Shown here: positions 31,420 through 43,600 of the stretch, one piece after another | How the letters are laid out: every line of letters starts with the position of its first letter | How positions within the stretch are numbered: position 1 is the first letter of the stretch | NCBI RefSeq assembly: GCF_000321225.1 | Contig: NW_004450584.1 | Coordinates: 168,550 to 232,549 of the forward strand | DNA length: 64,000 nucleotides | DNA from: Odobenus rosmarus divergens | Taxonomy: Eukaryota; Chordata; Mammalia; Carnivora; Odobenidae | Direction: 5' to 3' | Notes under the pieces: generated by a model | The model's database searches: none | What the model was told of the DNA's origin: nothing | What the model saw: only the letters and a program-made list of their open reading frames with translations | Translations under genes and position numbers: made by a program

Positions 31420-31880
31420 ATGAAAACCAATTAAAAGGGAACGAATGAACTATTTGAAAACGAGAAAGAAAGTTGCAGCCCTAGTTCTGCCATAAACAAT
31501 GTTCATAGGGTGTCAGAAACTTAAACAAAATGAGAATGAAATACAGAACTTTCTGTTGGTTTCAGGATGAGAAAGCCTTCCTTAAGAAGGAAATGTATGT
31601 GGTGGCAGGGCAAAATGCTGCACATTTTTTGTAGGGCATCTGGCAATGTACCTCAGAAGTTTCAGCCTCGTTAAAGCACTGGCCCGGTTTCTAGACATTT
31701 ATGCTAGAAAAATAACAGAGATGCACAAACATTCTGGACAGGGATTGTGACCAAAGCATCATTTGTAATAGTACAAAATTACAAGCATTATAAATGTCCC
31801 CCAGAGGAACTCTGTTTTCAAATAATGTTTCCAGGAAAATTTGACTGTTTGAAGATACAATAAAACTTCTGGTTGAAATG
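31420..31880 (+). mobile_element. Probable LINE relic
   Basis: AT-rich text such as 'caaagcatcatttgtaatag' followed by 'attataaatgtcccccagag' resembles plus-strand L1 3' sequence. It is highly diverged. Confidence 0.45.
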
Positions 31881-33030
31881 GCTGTGGAGCTCACACACTG
31901 ATTTCTTCCTCTTCCCCAGGCCTCACGAAAATGGTCATAAATGAATGAGAAGATATAAGGCCCACAGGACAGAGTGATCAGAACAAGCTGGGCAGAGATT
32001 ATAGCAGACTTTTGGAAGAGAGAAAACAGATGGGTGAGCTGGGGGTTCCAGAGAGTAGTGCAGGGCAGGGCTCAGCAGACCCCCAGCTGAGGAGACAGCT
32101 GGAGTCCACAGAGGTGTTTGTGACCTCCCAAAATTCATAGCCTGCAGGACCTCAGACTGTGATCGTGTTTGGAGACACAGCCGGGAAAGAGGTGATTTGG
32201 GTAAACTGAAGCCGCTGGAGGGCCCTGATCCAAGGGAGGAAGGAGGAGGAGGCACGGCCCAGGCCACGCACTCTGCTACATCTATCAAGCCTCGAGGCCT
32301 CAGCTGCCCACCCGCAAGGCGTGAAGCCCAGGCGCCTGAGCTGACATTCCGTGGTTCTCTATTCCATGGCATGCCCAGGAGGGTAAGACCCTGCCAAGAT
32401 GTGGCATTGGCGTCTGTGTTCCCTGCCATATGCCCCAGCAGCATCGACAGTGGGTGGAGACAGTCTTCTGACAGAAATGTCCTCGAGCCCAGGGTCCTGC
32501 CGAGCATCTCTCTGCTATGTGCTGTGCACCTCAACCAGACTCGTGAGGCCCACAGCCTGAGCACAGGTGAGCTCCCTGCTGTGGCGTTCTCGTCTGACCG
32601 AAGCCAGCTGAGGGTGCCTGTGCTTGGATCAGGGACCTGGGGCCTCAGACCTCAGGGAGAGATGTCCCAGGGCAGGGCATACTTCCCAGAAGAAGAGCTG
32701 GACCTGGCAGAGGCTCGACAACCCCACACATGGCAGCTCCTTGTGCCCCCATCACAAACCACACACGGGTCCCAGCAAGCTGACATGTGCTTTTGTGCCC
32801 GGCACCCACAAAGCTGGGGGTTTCTCTCGGGCATGCATGGGAGAACACAGTAGACAAAGGGCCCCCCTGCGGGACTGGGGAGCAGCCTTGGCAGCCCGTG
32901 GGTAGGCTCCTCCCAGGACTGAATCTCAAGGGGTCACTGCAAACAAAGCACTGGCCGTCTCCTTCGTGGTGGGACAGTGGACCTTCAGCAGATGCTGCTG
33001 GCATGCCAGGCCCCTGCCAAGCACCGTAGA
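31880..33030. other. Intergenic sequence, no gene recognised
   Basis: Mixed unique sequence. The part at about 32100-32220 resembles an old interspersed repeat ('cccaaaattcatagcctgca'). A plus-strand open frame of 218 codons (32197-32853) has no recognisable domain. Confidence 0.4.
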
Positions 33031-33034
33031 GCTA

Positions 33035-33135
33035 GAGCCACCTGCTGCATGTGGCTACTTAAATGTAAGTTAAAATTCATTAAAATTGGCTAAAGCTAAG
33101 CGCTGAGGTCCTCAGCAGCACTGGCCACATGCTGG
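33035..33135. mobile_element. MER5-like (hAT-Charlie) DNA transposon remnant
   Basis: 'catgtggctacttaaatgta', then 'aaaattcattaaaattggct', then 'gcactggccacatg' has the short inverted-end layout (catgtggct/ccacatg) of the non-autonomous MER5 family. Assigned from memory of the family. Confidence 0.5.
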
Positions 33136-33363
33136 GTGCCTGGAAGCGACTGTGGCCGGCGGCTTCCGGAGCGAGCAGCCCAGGTTCAGAGCATGCAGCA
33201 GGGGGTCCTGCTGGTCAGTGCTCCTTTGCGTGCATTTGCTCACTCGATTAACAAGTATTTATCATACGCCAAGGGCTGCAGCCTGTGGCAGGAACTGGTG
33301 ATCCAGCAGGGAACAGGCGAGCCAAATATCGCCCTCTTCTGCTTTACTGTGGGGAGACAGTAA

Positions 33364-33560
33364 GTCAGATGGATAGAGAGACAGGAGTTCGGTAGATTGA
33401 TTGATAGATGATAGGTCATGATAGATGATACATGGTACATGATAGATAATAAATAGATTGATAGATCAGTGGTAGGTAGAGAGGCCCATAGATGATTAGA
33501 TAGATAATATAGATTGATGGATGAATAGATAAATCGATAGATGGATGACAGGCAGCTACG
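33364..33560. repeat. Degenerate (GATA)n microsatellite
   Basis: About 200 bases dominated by gata, gatg and gatt tetramers, for example 'gatagatgataggtcatgat'. Confidence 0.9.
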
Positions 33561-34509
33561 TAGACGACAGGGGGAACCCACGTGGTGCCACTCGGCACAG
33601 GGAGCTTAGACCCAGGAAGAGCTGTCGGGGATCAGAGCGAGCTTCCCTGGGACAGTAACCCCTGCTCCAGCCCAGAAGGCAGTGAGGGACGAGCTCTGAG
33701 CAGCTTTGGGGTGTGGCGCGTGGGGTGCTAGAGGTCAGCAGGGCGGTAAGCGAGGCCTGGGCGAGGGGTACGTCAGACACCAGGGAAGCAGAGGACACAC
33801 ACATGTCGGGGGGCCCACAGTGGGGTCACTCAGGCTCAGCACTAAGATCAGACTGCAGAGCGAGCACAGGAGCAGGAAGCCAGCAAGGCTCCCGCCCGCC
33901 CTGCAGGTATTGCAGGCAGGCCTTCTGACATTCATGGGCATGCGAGGCTGGGAGCCAGGTGGCCTAAGGCTGGGCTGCCCTTGCTGGGCTCAGACGGGAG
34001 CACCAGCAACGTGACACGTGAGGTGTCACATTGGTCATCAATATCAAGGTTGGAGTGGAGGAAAGACAGCCATCAGCATGGCAAATCAAAACAAGCTGCA
34101 GCCCCCATCTCACAAAGTCAGCCCTGGATTCCAGAGACCAAGGACACCTACAACAAGACAGACAATGCACCACACCACAGCCACAGAACCCAGCTAGCAC
34201 CCAAGATGCCTGGACACAGCAGCCCCAAGGTGCAGGGAGAGGCCATGTGAGCCTGTGGCCTTGCATGTCCATCTGCAGAAGCACCTGCTCTGAGAAGCCT
34301 TGCCCCCAAACTCTTAGAACCAGGGACCTCGCTGTCAGAAACCACCCCAGTGAAAGTGCACAACCCACTCTTGCCTGGAAGATCCAAGCCCCGTGCATTA
34401 CTCTGACATAGACAAGCAGCATCGGTTTCCAAGGCCAGCGTGGTGAGCAGTGTTCCAGGGTGTCCCCAAGGTTCCCAACCCCAGGTGTGCACACCTTAGA
34501 GAGGCCTCA

Positions 34510-34970
34510 ACTCTTGAGTGGAGGTGAACCTGTGAATGTAATGGGGTCAGGTTATTGACCAGGTGACTTTGAAAAGAGCTGAGTGTCCAAGTAGGTCTCG
34601 CTTCATCAGGTGATCCTGTAGCTGGGACCAGTCCTCCTAGAGGTCACAGAGAGTGGAAGTGTGTGAGTGACCCGGCGGGCCAGGACAGGAGGATGGTTCT
34701 TAGCTGCTGAGAGCACGGAGACAACAGGGACCTCAGCCGTAGAACCACAAGGACACGGGTTCTGCCAGTGATGCAGGGGGATTCGGAGCAGCTCCTTCTG
34801 CAGCCCAGCCCCCAGATGAGGACACAGCCTGCCTGCCCCCTTGGTTTTGCCTGGTGGGACCCAGGGCAGGGGACCCAGCCACACTGTGCCCAGACGCCAT
34901 CTACAGACTGGTGTAATGCATGAGTTTTGTTGTGCTGATTCGTTACATGTCAACAGAACACTGACACACC
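34510..34970. mobile_element. Old interspersed repeat, family not assigned
   Basis: 'gaacctgtgaatgtaatggg', 'gagctgagtgtccaagtagg' and a tail 'ttttgttgtgctgattcgtt' have the feel of an ancient mammalian repeat also hinted at near 14510-14720 and 53835-54100. I cannot name the family with confidence. Confidence 0.3.
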
Positions 34971-34974
34971 TGTG

Positions 34975-35935
34975 CTGAGCTTTGGTCAAGGGGCTCCACA
35001 CTTGACTTTCCATGTCGATTTTCACTTAGGGTTCCAGCAAGCAGAGGCGATGGGAGTGGCATTTCTCCCCAGGCTGCACTGACCACTCCCTCCCTCCAGC
35101 CCCCACTCTGCCCCACCTCCACAAAGACTGCCAGGGCCCCAATTACTGACGGCACATGACCCAGAGCTGACCCCTATCTCGCAGGTGCTCTCAGGATCAC
35201 CCCGCACAGCACCAGGCCCCCCTGCTCCCTTGGGTGCCCTGCAGCAGTGACCTCAAGGAGGTTTTGCTATGAGGGTGCCCTTGGCAGTCTTCTCCACTTC
35301 ACCATCAGGTAGGAATACCTGCAGTGTCTCACCTCTGCTCTTTCCGTTGTCTACATCTGCCCCTTGAGCACAGACACCGGTGTGGATCTTGACCCCTGCG
35401 TCTCGTGTACCTAGATGAACTAATCCCAGGGCCATCTGAGGGCTCTGGGTGGGGAGGACACAAACAGGTGTGGGCCACCTGGGGCCCTCTGCAGGTGGAG
35501 ACAGATGCTCCTGGTCTTGTGTTTCCCTGAGTGTCAGTTCCTACCACACCAGAGTGTGGAGAGAGAGTGGGCACTGAGACTGCCTTGGGCCTGTTGCTCT
35601 GGAGCTCAACCTGGGCCATCCTCTTAGACTCACGGATTGAGCCAGACCAGGGCTGGCTCTGGCCTTCCCAGCTCACACTACCTGACGGGGGGCTGGAGCC
35701 CTCAGACCTGAAATGCCAGCCATCTCTGAACAGAAGCCCCTGGACACCACTGCCATCTGATGCAGAAGGAGCATGACACACTGCTTAAGGAGGTGATACG
35801 GAACGTGAACAAGAGAGCAGTGCCCAGAGGTTATGAGCCCCCACCTCATCCTTTTGGCACAGGCAGAGGCCATGTGGGGAGCAGGGGGGTGTGGTGAGGA
35901 GCCACATCTCCCCCCCTGGCAGCAGTGAGCAGCGC
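34975..35935. other. Intergenic sequence, no gene recognised
   Basis: Unique-looking sequence of moderate GC. I see no splice-flanked exon, RNA gene or recognisable repeat. Confidence 0.4.
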
Positions 35936-35939
35936 CTCC

Positions 35940-37800
35940 CTGTTCCTACTGGCTGGTGTCACAACGGGCCAACAGACTTGAACGTAGCACACTACACTCA
36001 TGCTGCCAAGAACCAGGAAATCCTCAACCTGAATGGCAATCAGGAGATGCCAAAATGACACAGACATTGAACTTACCTGACAAGGAATTAAACAAAGCCA
36101 TCAGAAAAGTGCTTCACAAGCAATTACAAATGTACTAGAAATAAATGGGGGGAAATTTGTCAGCCAAGAAATAGGAAATATAAACAAGAACCAAACAGAA
36201 ATTGTAGAACTGAAAAAAAAAATGCAACTAAATAAAAATCTCAAAGCATGGGCTTGACAGCTGAACAGAGAGGACAGAGAAAAGAATCAGGGAATGTGAA
36301 GTTCTCCTGTGTCACTAGGATTCTGCAAAGACAGGAGAAAGAGGGCCAGGCTGAAAACTTGGCAAAAGACATAAACCTACAGATTTGAGAAGCTGAGCAA
36401 ATCCTGACCAGATCAGTGGGAAGAATGCCCACCAGGACCCATCAAAGTCAAACTTGGAAAGCTAAAGGCAAAGAAAAAATCTTTAAAGCATCAAGAGGAA
36501 AGAGACACCTTACCAACCAGGGAAAACCATTCAAATTGTGGTGTATTTCTCATTAGAAACCACAGAAGCCAAAGGAAGTGGCATATTTTTCAAGCACTAA
36601 GAGGAAAGAATGGTCAACCTAGAATTCTATAGTCAGCCAAAAAAATCCTTCTGTAATGAAGAAGAAATGAAGGCATTGCTAGGGAAGGAAAATGAAAAGA
36701 ATGGGTCCCCAGTTGACCCACTCGGAAAAGATGGTTAAAAGAAGGCCATGGAACACAAAGGAAATGATGGACGGAATCAAGGAATATTATGAAAGAAGAA
36801 TGAGTAAAAATTTGGTAAATACAATAGGATTTCCTCCCCCTCTTGAGTTTTCTAAATTGTGTTTGATGGTTTGAGCAAAAGTTAAAAGATTGTGTGGTAT
36901 GGTTCTCAAAGTTTGAAGAGGAAATGTTTGAGACAATTATATCATAAATGAGGGATGGCAAAAGGATGTTCTTGAACCAGTACAATGTTTGGGAAAGGAA
37001 TGTAAATTTTCTACACTGTACTCAAATTGGCAAGATGTCTACTCCAGCAGACTGTGATGTTATATATACAAAATGAGATACCTAGACCAACCAGTAAAAA
37101 AGCTTTACAAAGTCATGCACTAAAAAGCACAGTAGATAAACTAAAATGGAATTTTAAAAAATGTTCAAGTAACCCACAGCAATGTATGAAAAAGAAAACA
37201 GAAACAGAGGGAACAAACAGAAAAGAAAATAATGTGGCAAACATAAGCCAAAACATACCAACAATTACATTAAAAGTAAATGGCCTACTTTATTTGTAAT
37301 AACTAAAACAACACAAACAACCAAAATATCCCTAAGTAAGTGAATGGTTAATCCAACTCTAGTATACCCATTCAATGTAGTACTTACCAATATAAAAAAA
37401 TAACTATTGATTCACACGACAGCTTAAATGGATCTCAAGAACATTATGCTGAGTGCAAAAGCCGATCTGAACTAGCCATATGCTGTATGATTCCATGCAC
37501 ACAACCTTTGTGAAATGACGAAATTATAGAGATGAAAAACAGATTTGTGGTGCCAGGGTAGGGATTTGAGGGGAGGGGTGGGTGGGTCTATAAATGAGTA
37601 ATCTGAAGGGGAGCTGTGTGGTGATGGAAGAGGTCCATATCTTGGCTGTGGTGGTGCTGATGAAATGCAGGTGAAATGAGAAAAGCTAACAGACATCATA
37701 CCAATGCCAATTCCCTGATTTTGACACTGTACTATAATTATATAAAATGTAGCCATGGAGGGAAAGTAAATGAAGGGCACCTGGAAACTTTATGTACTAT
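35940..37800 (+). mobile_element. HAL1/LINE-1 relic, plus orientation
   Basis: The left part carries ORF1-region text of the half-L1 (HAL1) type ('gaattaaacaaagccatcag', 'ggtcaacctagaattctata'). The right part has L1M 3'-end text ('tatgctgtatgattccatgc', 'atttgtggtgccagggtagg'). No intact frame remains. Confidence 0.75.
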
Positions 37801-37824
37801 TTTTTGTGGATCTATGGTTATTTT

Positions 37825-37876
37825 ATTTATTTATTTACTTTTAAAGAGGTGTTTATATATTTGAGCGCGAGAGAGA

Positions 37877-37925
<49 letters not shown>

Positions 37926-38081
37926 TGACTGGGGAAGGGGCAGAGGGAGAGGGAGAGCAGAAGCCAACTCCCCACCGAGTGCGGAGCCTGATGCTGGGCT
38001 AGATCCCAAGACCCTGAGATCAGGAACTGAGCTGAAACCAAGTGTTGAAATTTTAACTGAGTGAGCCACCCAGGCACCCCA
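37825..38081 (-). mobile_element. Can-SINE with expanded (TG)n, minus orientation
   Basis: The body runs from the reversed tail (ttatttatttatttactttt) to gtgagccacccaggcacccc. A perfect 16-base target-site duplication, gatctatggttatttt, lies at 37809-37824 and 38082-38097. The element contains a TG run of about 45 bases at 37879-37921 in its normally CT/GA-rich body. Confidence 0.92.
37879..37921. repeat. (TG)n microsatellite inside a SINE
   Basis: About 21 uninterrupted TG units, likely polymorphic. Confidence 0.9.
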
Positions 38082-38097
38082 GATCTATGGTTATTTT

Positions 38098-39001
38098 TAA
38101 ATAAAAAGTGTTTTTTAGTGCGTAAGAGATTTGAAAAGATACATCACCAAACAGGATACCCAGAAGGCAAATTGGTCCGTGAAGAGATGCTCACCAGCAT
38201 TAGCCATTGGGAAATGTACGTGAAGACCACAACAAGCAATGAGTACACACCTCTTGAAACAATGAAGATAAAACAAAAACCCTGACAATAAAATGCAAAG
38301 TGTTACCAAGAATGTGGAGCAACTGGAACTTGTCTGTGCTGGTGGGAATGCAAAATGGTGCGGCCACTCTGGAAAACAGATTGGCAGTCTCTTATAAAGT
38401 TAAATACACACTTACCATGCGATCCATCAATCCCACTCCTAGGTATTTATTCCTGGGAGAAATAGAACTTTTGTTCACACAAAAAACATGTACACTAAAG
38501 TTTATAGCCGCTCTATTCATGGTTGCCAAACACTGGTAAAAACCCAAATGTCCTTCAATGGGCAAATAAACATGGTGCCTCCATATAGTGGAATACTCCC
38601 CAGCAACAAAAAGGAATGAAGTATTGATAAATACAATAATGCGAATGAAGATCAAAGGCCTTATGCTGTGGGAAAGAAGACAGCCTCAAAGGGTCACATG
38701 CGGTATCATGACATTCTTAAAAGAACAGTACTGAGAATGGAGAACACATCAGTGGTATAGCCACAGAGGGAGTTTTTCGAGGTGATGGAGTAGTTTCATA
38801 AGATTGTAGTGGTGGTTCTACACACGTGGTAAAATTTCATGAAACCACACACACACACACAAAGGACTTGCATCCAGGATGTATAAAGAATTCCTACAAA
38901 TAAAAAATGGACAAAAATCTCAATAAAACAATATGTAAAACATTCAAACAGATTCTTCAAAGTAAGAAAATACACAAATGTCCTTAGAAAAAATGCAAAT
39001 G
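38098..39001 (+). mobile_element. LINE-1 3' fragments, plus orientation
   Basis: Text such as 'gctggtgggaatgcaaaatg' and 'taccatgcgatccatcaatc' is typical of L1 ORF2-distal/3' sequence. A second 3'-type piece starts near 38870 and is interrupted by the next SINE. Confidence 0.8.
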
Positions 39002-39198
39002 GTGGTGCCTGGGTGGCTCAGTCGTTAAGCGTCTGCCTTCGGCTCAGGTCATGATCCCAGCGTCCCGGGATCGAGCCCCGCATCGTGCTCCCTGCTCAGC
39101 AGGAAGCCTGCTTCTCCCTCTCCCACTCCCCCTGCTTATGTTCCCTCTCTCGCTGTGTCTCTTTCTGTCAAATAAATAAATAAAATCTTTAAAAAAAA
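39002..39198 (+). mobile_element. Can-SINE, plus orientation, young-looking
   Basis: Head 'ggtgcctgggtggctcagtc', A and B box tRNA-like region, CT-rich body, (AAAT)n and AATCTTT tail with A-run. A perfect 16-base target-site duplication, agaaaaaatgcaaatg, lies at 38986-39001 and 39199-39214. Confidence 0.95.
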
Positions 39199-39214
39199 AG
39201 AAAAAATGCAAATG

Positions 39215-39873
39215 AAAACCACAATGAGCGACCACTTCACATCCACTAGCAGAACTAAAATCAATGCTTCCACCCGAGGCAGAGTAATAGGGAATGGATT
39301 TACCTTCTTATATCAAAACACAACAAAGAAATAAAACTAATGGGGAAAATATCTGAAACCACAGAGAGTGAGTGTCAAACAATGCAGGACAGTGATCCCT
39401 AAAAGAGGTAAGCCTTACAATTGCCAGACCAACCAGGGACAGTGCCCACTGCAACAGGGAGGAGGACCCAGTGGGAGCTGCAGCCTTCCTGGAGCTAAGG
39501 AGACCAAGCTGGGAGCCCAGGAATCCAGGTTGGCTGGAGCTCACAAGACTGAGCACCGGAGAGGACAGAACTGCATGGACAGCACTCCTGAGATCTGCAG
39601 AGTGCTCCCTCAAGTCCTCCCTGTGTGCTGATCAGCACATGTTCTACTAATCATTCAGGAAAAATACTAAGAATTCTCCACAAACTCTTCTAGAACATTA
39701 AAGCGGTTGTAATATTCCTAAGTAGTCCATGTGGCCAGAATTATCCTGATGCCTAAATCAGACAGATATTATAAGAAAAGAAAATACCAGAACAATATCT
39801 CTCATAAATACAGATGCAGAAAATCTTAACTAAGTTTTAGCATATCCAATTGAACAATATATAAAGGGACAGT
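39215..39873 (+). mobile_element. LINE-1 fragments and short unique sequence
   Basis: 39215-39300 continues the L1 broken by the SINE. From about 39640 there is L1 ORF2 plus-strand text ('ccagaattatcctgatgcct', 'ataaatacagatgcagaaaa'). 39300-39640 is not clearly assigned. Confidence 0.65.
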
Positions 39874-39874
39874 G

Positions 39875-40060
39875 GGGCACCTGGGTGGCTCAGTTGGTTA
39901 AACGTCTGCCTCCGGCTCAGGTCACGATCCTGGAGTCCCAGGATCGAGTCCTGCATCGGGCTCCCTGCTCAGCGGGGAGTCTGTTTCTCCCTCTGATCCT
40001 CCCCCCCTCATGCTCTCTCTGTCAAATAAATAAATAAAATCTTTAATTAAAAAAAAAAGA
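39875..40060 (+). mobile_element. Can-SINE, plus orientation
   Basis: 'gggcacctgggtggctcagt' head and (AAAT)n-AATCTTTAATT tail. Flanking ggacagtg (39867-39874 and 40061-40068) within a slightly longer imperfect duplication marks insertion into L1 ORF2 sequence. Confidence 0.93.
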
Positions 40061-40660
40061 GGACAGTGCATCATGACCAAATGGGATTTATCCCCAGAAT
40101 GCAAGGTTGGTTTGATATTTGAACATCAGTTAATACAATTAGATATATTAACAGACTAAAAAAATAAAAACCATCAATTGTCTCAATACATGAAGAAAAT
40201 CAGTGGACAAATTCTGACATTTGGATAAAAACTCAGCTCATTAGGAATACAAGAGAACTTCCTCAACCTGATAAAGGGCATCTATAAAAAACCTGCCACT
40301 GACATCATACTACATGAAACAGTGCATGCTTGCGCCGAAAAGAACCAGGTTATTGACCCTCACCACTTTTATTCAGAACTGTTCTGGCATTTCTAGCCAG
40401 TGTAATAAGGCAAGAAAAAGAAATGAAAGGTATCCAGAATTGAAAGTGAAACATACAACTGTCTTTACTCACAGTTGACACCATGTCTGTGTAGAAAATC
40501 ATACAGAATCTATGAAAAAAGACCACTAGAACTAACAAGTGAGTTTAGGAAGGATACACATTCAATGTACTAAAATCAGTGTTATTTCTACATAGTAGCA
40601 ACAAGTAATGGAACTGGAAATGAGAAGAAATAATACCATTTAAAGTAGCATCTGGCTTCT
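40061..40660 (+). mobile_element. LINE-1 ORF2 (reverse transcriptase part) relic
   Basis: Continues the interrupted L1. The plus strand reads in part like MTKWDLSPECKVG, the conserved segment downstream of the RT core, and ends near 'ataccatttaaagtagcatc'. Stops and frameshifts are present. Confidence 0.8.
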
Positions 40661-40664
40661 AGAC

Positions 40665-43600
40665 TAAGAGGAAGGAGCTCGACTATAGAGCAGGCGGAAG
40701 ATTCAGAGACAGGGGATGGCTGCTGAGTTGGGACATGGGAACACATGCTTTCCTGAGTCTTCTGGACCAGCTGGAAACACTCTCCTCTTGGGCAGGAGAG
40801 AAGCTGATGGGGAAGCTGGGCAGGAGGTGTGGGGAGGTGACACCCCACTTCCTCAGCCTGGGGAGGGGTGGTCGAGGGATGCATACCTCCTCTGCTTTTG
40901 CTTATGGGGCCCAGAGGTGGCCCTGGGGTGCACAGAAGGAGTGAGAATCTTGGTGTGGAGGGAGTCAGAGATTGTGGGCAGGTCATGGGCAGCGCAGGAA
41001 GAATGCCACCACCCAGGCCATGTCCTAATTGGACGCTCTGAACCGCTACCCCATGAACCTCAATCTTGGCCCCCAGGGGGCCTGAGCTGTGATTCATGCC
41101 CTGAGGGTAGTGACACCACCGTCTCGACTCATCTCAGGATCAAGCAGGTTGCCCTCTGCACCTAATGCAGACTGGCCGGGGCTGTGGGCACCACTGTAAC
41201 CAGGAGGAGAGACATCCACATATGGGGGTCAGGCACGCCGACGGCTGAGGAGGGGCTGGGCCTGCTCCACCCACAGCTGAGCCCAGACACCTGCAGGTGG
41301 GGGACCTAGAAGTGACCCTGGCTCCTGGTCCGCAACACCTCACTCAGCATCTCCACGTGGTGGCGCCGTCAGCCCAGAAGTGCAGCTGCGACAAACAGCC
41401 TGTGGGACAGAAAGGCTGCCATCATTTTGCAGGTGAGTGAGGCCCCAATGGCTCCCCAGGGGAAGCCAAGACTCCAGGACAGCAAACTCACAGTGCCCGC
41501 GGCGGTGATGACCGGATGGCAACTCCACTGTGCTGATTTTTACCCCACATTCTGCTCTTTATGTTTCTAAGACTCTCCATTCGTGGCTTCCTGCGTTGGG
41601 AATCAGACGATGCAGAGATCCAATGATCTTCTTCCCAGCTGCTTTGGGTCCCATGACTCTGTGGCTGGGTGACACCAGCTCGCTCCTTCAAGGACAATGC
41701 ACACCATGGTTACTAGGGGAGCTAGAACCTGGTGCCCCCTCTGTGACTTCTGGGGTTCAACCCTTCTCCCCCAAATTCCCACATCACCAAGCCACTTCCG
41801 CCCATCCGACTGACTGAAGAATAATGCAAGCTGCGAGCGGCATGGGGTCTGCCACACCTGCTAGGTGGCCATGTCTTAATTGGAGCCAGGGGCAGGAGGT
41901 TGGGGTGCCTAGGCAGTGAGACACATGAGCAAGGGCTGCACACCGCAGAATGCACACAGGAGTCTGGGTTGTGGGGGACATTCCCTCTCCAGATCTTTGA
42001 TGGCAGCCTCCCACAGGACACCCTAAGGTGCAGGCTGCACGGCTGGTGATCCCCCAGTGGAAAGGCATGGAGGTCCCTGGAGGAGGGGTCCAGATGCTCC
42101 TGACTCCCTGTCACCACCCTGCACCCGGTTCCTCTGTGCAGAGGGCTTCAGTCTTGGCCAGAGGTCAGGGGAGCACCCACCATGGAGGATAATTTGAGGT
42201 GGGTAGGTTGGTTCTCCAAAGGACTGCCCCAAACTTGGGCAAGCTCCCTCTCTCAGAGAACCCCAGCACACAGAGGCGAACCACACGACCACGCGTGCTC
42301 CCCGTGGGAACACCCCCCATGCACCCCCTCTCTGCCCCACCTCGAGGCCCCGAGCCCCCCACTCAGATCTGGAGAGACTTACTTTTGTGGCCCATGTAAC
42401 CCACAGAGACCCCCATCCTGCCTGGAGTCCCCCTGGGGCACGGGGAAAGTTGGCCGTGAGCCGCTCTGAGCTTCCTTGCATGTGGCCCTGGGGCGCTGGG
42501 TGGGACCAGGGTTCCAGAGCGTGGGGCATCATCACTACACCCAAAGGGCCTCAGAGACGGCGTCCGAGGGGATAGCCCAAGTTTACATGGAGAATCTTTC
42601 GGAAACCAAGAAGGGAAGAAAATTTGATGCAGATCTGGGCTGGAGAGGAGGCAGTTAGAGCACAACACAAGAGGGAAACTGCGAGTCAGTGGTGATGGCA
42701 GACCTCAACCTCCCCCAGCCCCCACCACTGTCCTTAGAGCCATGGTTCCCACTCTGTGTGCCACGGCACCCTGGAGTGCCCCAGCAAATCCCCAGGGTGC
42801 CGGGGGATATTTCCCGTGCTCAGGACACACAGCAGTAGCGTCACCTGCCGGAGAGACACCAACGGTCCCTGCTGGGCTCCCAGCTGCTGCAGTAACGGGT
42901 GCTACGGAAGTCACGGGAGAATGAATTCCAAATCCTACTTTCTCCAAAGACCTCCCGATGATTGCCCATTGTTCGGACCGAGTCGCTTGCTAAGCCCAGC
43001 AGTGAGGCGTTTCTTTGGGCCTGGGTTCTGTGAAAGCTGATGAGGGACAGAAGGTCCAGCTCTGAGTGCAAACGGCTGTCCTTGGGTGACCCCTGGGTGG
43101 ATCCTGCCCCACCTGCGGCCCCTCTGAGTTCACAGCCACAGGGCTCCAGGCCTCCAGCCCTCTGGCTGCCCAGACCCTCCCCTGCCAGGAAGCAAGCGAG
43201 TAGACAGGGAGGGTCTGACGTCCTGGCTCCCCCTCCCCAGGACAGTAAAGACTGACCCCTGATACCTGACACAGACAGGGAGCTCACTACCTCACAAAGC
43301 AAATTGCCCTCCCATCTGGCCTCCAGGAGCTCCTGGGTCTGTGCCTTCTTCCCCCAGGGGCCTATTCCAGGGCCTTTGGGAGCCCACTGTGGGACACTTC
43401 CACCCAGGTCATCCATAAAGGGGGAGTACTTTGGCAGATCTGTGGCGGAGTCCACCAAGGAAGCGCCCCCTGTGCGACAGCAGGGGGCGCAGCCAAGAGC
43501 CAGGGAGCCAGGCCCAGGCCCCGTGGCAGGCACCGAGCAGCAGCACCGAGCACACTTGCCAGACTGCCCTCTACCCTCATGCCAGGCTGCAGAATTTCCG

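Noticed and set aside
31880..32853. 218-codon plus frame as a possible gene
   Set aside because: It overlaps repeat-like sequence, and no family or splice support was recognised.
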